This document shows, piece after piece, positions 60,743-64,000 of a stretch of DNA of 64,000 bases; positions within the stretch are counted from its first letter, which is position 1; each line of letters begins with the position of its first letter. The notes beneath the pieces were generated by a model that was given only the letters and a program-made list of their open reading frames with translations, was not told where the DNA came from and searched no databases. Both the position numbers and the translations under genes were made by a program. Source of the DNA: Candidatus Woesearchaeota archaeon (lineage in GTDB: Archaea > Nanobdellota > Nanobdellia > Woesearchaeales > JABIAG01); NCBI GenBank assembly GCA_018653365.1, contig JABIAG010000001.1:390951-454950 (forward strand). The letters run 5' to 3'.

Positions 60743-62092
60743 ATGCAACTAACTAATTTAGATTTTATTCTGATACTAATATACTTTGCAGTACTGATTT
60801 TAATTGGGTATTGGAGTTCAAGAAAACAAAATGAAGAAGATTACTTGATCGCGAATAGAAAGTTGGGAGCATGGCAAACCATGTTCACTATAAACGCAAG
60901 TAAAACAGGAAGTATCTTAATGTTGTTCACAGCACTAGTTTACATCTTTGGATTTGCTGCAATGTGGTATTTTATAGGAATGATTATCGGGGTATTGCTC
61001 TTCTTGCCATTTGCTTTAAAACTAAAAGAACGTTCAAGTGGAAAGTTTTATACTCTGGCAGATTATTTTAAAGCACATTATAGTAAAGGCGTTGCAGTAA
61101 TAGCATCACTTATCTCAATATTCTTAATGTTTGGATTCTTAGTGATAAATCTTATTGCAGGCTCTAAAATCTTCATGTTCTTTTCTGGATGGCCATTTTG
61201 GATTTGCGCGATTGTAATGATGCTAGTTGTACTGATATACATCTTAATGGGTGGATTTAAGGCAGTGGTGAAAACAGACATTCTACAATATGTGGCAATG
61301 CTATTCATCATGGTGTTGTTGTTCATTATACTCTTTAAAGGATCAATTATTCCACCCTCTGATTGGAACATTTTTACTATAAGTTTACCAAACCTTATTG
61401 GCTTTTTCATAGCAGGAATACTATTCCCCTTTGCAATGCCTGATATGTGGCAAAGAGTTTATTCATCAAAAAACAAACAAACACTAAAACGGGGAATAAT
61501 AAGCTCTGCAATAATCTATTTCGTATTTGCCTTCTTGTTAATTCTAATTGCATTAACAGTTAAATCACAGTTTCCTGGAGCAGATCCGGATCTAGCACTG
61601 CTTCACGGATTTGGAAGCTTACTTCCTACAGGACTGCTAGGACTATCAGTAGTGCTCTTATTTGCAGCAATAATGAGTACAATAGATACATCAATATTTA
61701 CTTCCTCATCTGCAATAATTCAAGACTATTTTAACTGGAATAAGAAAAAAACAATTAAAAACATTCGAAGAGTAATATTCATTGTATCAGTTCTAGGAGC
61801 GTTAGCTGCAATAGCAGTACAAAACTTAGTAATTGGAGCATACATCTTCATTGCAGCACTAGTTGTTTTAGCAATGATTGTCATAATCACCTGGATGAAA
61901 ATCAGGGTAAGATCATTAACACTCTTGAGCGGGTTTGTACTAGGATTAGTTGTATTTTTTATTGCACTGATTGTAGGAATGACAACTGGAAGCTTACAAC
62001 CCACCATCGTTCTTTATTCCCTTGTTGCAACCCTAATTGGATTGTTAGCTGGTAGTATAGTTAGCTATTTCAAATATAGAAAGTTCAGATAA
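60743..62092 (+). CDS. Sodium:solute symporter (SSS family)
   Basis: A 449-residue transporter with about 12-13 membrane spans. YWSSRKQNEEDYLIANRKLG after span 1 is the SSS signature. A GGFKAVVKTDILQYVAML segment matches the family consensus in the middle, and ALLHGFGSLLPTGLLGL and MSTIDTSIFTSSSAII (sodium-site Ser/Thr region) fit the LeuT fold. The substrate cannot be read from sequence. A TATA box (ttttatattt, 60715-60724) supports a leaderless ATG. It overlaps the convergent transglutaminase-like gene by eight bases. Confidence 0.9.
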   Translation: MQLTNLDFILILIYFAVLILIGYWSSRKQNEEDYLIANRKLGAWQTMFTINASKTGSILMLFTALVYIFGFAAMWYFIGMIIGVLLFLPFALKLKERSSGKFYTLADYFKAHYSKGVAVIASLISIFLMFGFLVINLIAGSKIFMFFSGWPFWICAIVMMLVVLIYILMGGFKAVVKTDILQYVAMLFIMVLLFIILFKGSIIPPSDWNIFTISLPNLIGFFIAGILFPFAMPDMWQRVYSSKNKQTLKRGIISSAIIYFVFAFLLILIALTVKSQFPGADPDLALLHGFGSLLPTGLLGLSVVLLFAAIMSTIDTSIFTSSSAIIQDYFNWNKKKTIKNIRRVIFIVSVLGALAAIAVQNLVIGAYIFIAALVVLAMIVIITWMKIRVRSLTLLSGFVLGLVVFFIALIVGMTTGSLQPTIVLYSLVATLIGLLAGSIVSYFKYRKFR

Positions 62093-62717
62093 ATGTTTTC
62101 TCACCTAAACTTGAAGGAATATCACCAAACTCACAATCCTTACAGGTTGGATCAAGATTAACCCAATCTCCCTGTCTGTAACGGTTTAGTGCTTCAGGTA
62201 ACTGGGCCTGAATGTAAACGTGACCTGGAATGAAAACAAACTTAGTTTGAATACCTACACTTCTCAATAAAGATGAAAGTAAAACTGCATGATCATCACA
62301 ATCCCCACTTTGAACCTCTAATGTATAAGCAGGCTCTTTAACAAACTCAAACTTAACAGGGTCATTAACATAATTAATATTATCTCTAGTGAACAAATAA
62401 AGTGCTTTAGCATTACAAATTCTATTGCTCTTACAAGAAATACTTGTTATTTTATCTGCAACTTTCTTTATTTCACCATCAACCTTAACATATTGATAGA
62501 ACTCCTGAATGCTGTTAATGGAAAAGTTAGTTTGAGAACTTGTACCCTGAAATACCTCTTCAATCGTTGGAATAATGGTTGGAGAGGGATCTAACTTAAC
62601 AAAAGTGTTAGGAAGAACTGTTGCAATTATTATTAACGCTAAGAATATGGCTAAAACCCACTTAATTGGACTATGATACCATTTCTTGTCTTCAACCTCT
62701 TCTTCAATATGTTCCAT
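62085..62717 (-). CDS. Membrane-anchored transglutaminase-like protein
   Basis: A 210-residue protein. N-terminal span (about 19-36, KWVLAIFLALIIIATVL), then an outer domain. The triad is visible: C140 in QSGDCDDHAVLL, H166 in PGHVYIQA and D189 in WVNLDPTCKDC. This is the transglutaminase/peptidase fold; in archaea such proteins may be cysteine proteases or peptide-modifying enzymes. Paired cysteines elsewhere (C95/C101, C192/C195) could form disulphides. Confidence 0.85.
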   Translation of the reverse strand: MEHIEEEVEDKKWYHSPIKWVLAIFLALIIIATVLPNTFVKLDPSPTIIPTIEEVFQGTSSQTNFSINSIQEFYQYVKVDGEIKKVADKITSISCKSNRICNAKALYLFTRDNINYVNDPVKFEFVKEPAYTLEVQSGDCDDHAVLLSSLLRSVGIQTKFVFIPGHVYIQAQLPEALNRYRQGDWVNLDPTCKDCEFGDIPSSLGEKTFI

Positions 62718-62763
62718 AATCAGTTAGTGAAAAGATGTTTAATAAATGTTATTATTAAAAGAA

Positions 62764-63030
62764 TTACTTAACTTTTTTAGCTTCGGTCTTAAAAGATTCA
62801 ACTTGTTTTTTTAATGATTTTATTGCTTTTTTAACAACTGCTTTAGCATCTGTTGCTTCAACCTTCATTCTAGGAACACCTACAAGAGGGTGATCAATTC
62901 TATAAGTCGCTAATTTAACATTTTTATCATTAACTAGCTCTTCTTTTAGTAGATTACAGAAACCATGCGAAACACCTTCTATTTCAAAAGTAACTGAATT
63001 CTTTTTATCTTCAATAAATCGTATTTCCAT
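62764..63030 (-). CDS. rpoL: RNA polymerase subunit Rpo11 (RpoL)
   Basis: An 88-residue protein. NSVTFEIEGVSHGFCNLLKE and ATYRIDHPLVGVPRMKVEA are the Rpo11 core that pairs with Rpo3 to nucleate polymerase assembly. An upstream 22-codon extension is rejected: the ATG at 63030 lies about 25 bases after a minus-strand TATA box (tttttaaatac, near 63049-63059). It lies about 40 bases downstream of aIF2-gamma. Confidence 0.94.
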   Translation of the reverse strand: MEIRFIEDKKNSVTFEIEGVSHGFCNLLKEELVNDKNVKLATYRIDHPLVGVPRMKVEATDAKAVVKKAIKSLKKQVESFKTEAKKVK

Positions 63031-63070
63031 TTTTCTTTGTGATGATAACGTATTTAAAAATGTTACTGTT

Positions 63071-64000
63071 TTAATCCTTAATAATTCCATACCCAACTAA
63101 TCTAAATCTGTTTCCCACCTTTCTTGAGATTGTAACTCTAGATTCAACATCAGCACAAACAGGAATTTTAAGTCTACACGACGCAATACCTTTCTTAAGA
63201 TCGGTAACCACCCCAACAGTAGCAGCAGAATTAACATTAAGCATTAAAATCTCTTTATCAGCAATAGGTTTTACATCTTGTTCATCCTTAGTTCCAACAA
63301 CTCTTTTAAGTAAATGAAGCTCAAGTTTGATAGACTCCCAAATCTTAGGTAGTTTACCTGGAGAACCAACAACAGTGCCTGCAAGAGTATCTGATTTAAC
63401 AATAGAGGGGTCTAATGATGTAAGAATAGCAACAGAGCCTCCTGGAATGATTTCTTCAACAGGAGTGGTACCAGACATTAAACCTAATACTTTAGTAATT
63501 AAATGACGAGGTTTGCCCTCAAACTCTTTAGCAGGTAAAATTTCAATTTCATCACCAATTTTGATTTGGCCTTGTTGTAATGCTCCCCCTAGTACTCCCC
63601 CCTTAACTTTATCAGGGAAAATACCTGGTTTGTTAATATCAAAAGATCTAGCAACAAGCATTAAAGGATCCTTCTTTAAATCATTTTTAGGAGTTGGAAT
63701 AACCTCTTGAATAGTTTTCAAAAGTAAATCAATATTTATCTTGTGAAATGCAGAAATAGGAATTATGGGCGCATCCTTAAATGCAGTATCTTTAATATAC
63801 GCTTTTATTTGATTATAATTCTCTAAAGCTTTTTCTTTTGAAACCAAATCAATCTTGTTCTGAATAATTATAACTTTTTTAATTCCCACAATTTCTAGAG
63901 CAGCTAAATGTTCCTTAGTTTGGGGTTGAGGACACTCTTCATTAGCAGCAATTAGAACTAATGCCCCATCCATAATCATTGCACCTGATAACATGGTAGC
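63071..64000 (-). CDS. eif2g: Translation initiation factor aIF2 subunit gamma, 5'-truncated by the window
   Basis: The frame is open to the right edge; the visible part begins ATMLSGAMIMDGALVLIAAN and is 310 residues. VIIIQNKIDLV is the G4 (NKxD) guanine-binding motif and PISAFHKINID the G5 region. Domains II and III follow (ARSFDINKPG, KGGVLGGALQQGQIKIGDEI, and the C-terminal GNRFRLVGYGII). aIF2-gamma carries initiator Met-tRNA to the small subunit. G1-G3 motifs and the true start lie beyond the window. Confidence 0.97.
   Translation of the reverse strand, partial: ATMLSGAMIMDGALVLIAANEECPQPQTKEHLAALEIVGIKKVIIIQNKIDLVSKEKALENYNQIKAYIKDTAFKDAPIIPISAFHKINIDLLLKTIQEVIPTPKNDLKKDPLMLVARSFDINKPGIFPDKVKGGVLGGALQQGQIKIGDEIEILPAKEFEGKPRHLITKVLGLMSGTTPVEEIIPGGSVAILTSLDPSIVKSDTLAGTVVGSPGKLPKIWESIKLELHLLKRVVGTKDEQDVKPIADKEILMLNVNSAATVGVVTDLKKGIASCRLKIPVCADVESRVTISRKVGNRFRLVGYGIIKD

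Overview
The window is a compact, AT-rich archaeal chromosome segment. It carries a fully archaeal informational gene set: ribosomal proteins L1, L10, L12, S24e and S27ae; RNA polymerase subunits Rpo7, Rpo6 (K) and Rpo11 (L); Spt4; aIF2-gamma; the Rrp4/Rrp41/Rrp42 exosome; the proteasome alpha subunit; the RNase P Pop5 homologue; RtcB with archease; and Lhr helicase. Many genes have a TATA box about 25 bases before a start codon with almost no leader. Together with many small orphan genes and a giant N-glycosylation-site-rich surface protein, this suggests a DPANN-type archaeon (Woesearchaeota/Pacearchaeota-like). That placement is inference; no rRNA is present to settle it. I found no tRNA, rRNA, CRISPR array or transposase.

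Layout. 1-7006 is accessory: a truncated coiled-coil gene, a lipoprotein, a divergent protein-kinase-like gene, a PhoU/AbrB-type regulator, then a tightly overlapping eight-gene operon (2949-7006) of unrecognised proteins. That operon contains two pairs of duplicated genes and has a hairpin-rich leader. 7115-8257 encodes a HEXXH metallopeptidase-like protein. 8339-11591 is the L1-L10-L12 operon followed by a coiled-coil protein. 11678-13350 holds two orphan genes. 13356-15805 (minus strand) runs tyrS, rpo7, spt4, S24e, S27ae; the TyrRS looks eukaryote-type. 15836-17311 has two orphan genes associated with a 26-base exact direct repeat, plus a PIN-domain gene. 17364-19189 is archease-rtcB. 19230-21293 has membrane and secreted proteins and a membrane-protein/winged-helix pair behind twin palindromic operators. 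21340-28157 has an unusual radical SAM protein and an Lhr-type helicase interrupted by a 523-residue LAGLIDADG intein, preceded by a nucleotidyltransferase.

28352-40273 is one open frame of 3973 codons. It encodes a membrane-anchored surface protein with five PQQ-like beta-propellers, a sixth delta-60-like repeat domain, three near-identical Ig-like modules, a thrombospondin-1-like Cys-rich segment and an alpha/beta-hydrolase domain. Its ribosome-binding site sits inside a 9-bp hairpin. The next gene (40382-41866) shares its N-terminal domain and C-terminal anchor. Then come a HerA-like ATPase and a glycosyltransferase. 44581-48006 (minus) is the RNase P/proteasome/exosome superoperon ending in rpoK. 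48130-51015 has orphan genes and an e-MtaB/CDKAL1-type tRNA methylthiotransferase. 51012-58292 (minus) is a six-gene BatA/VWA/MoxR/DUF58 operon. 58368-62717 has small orphans, a 51-residue protein with 12 cysteines, thioredoxin reductase, a DUF4870 protein, a sodium:solute symporter and a transglutaminase-like protein. The window ends in rpoL and a 5'-truncated aIF2-gamma gene.
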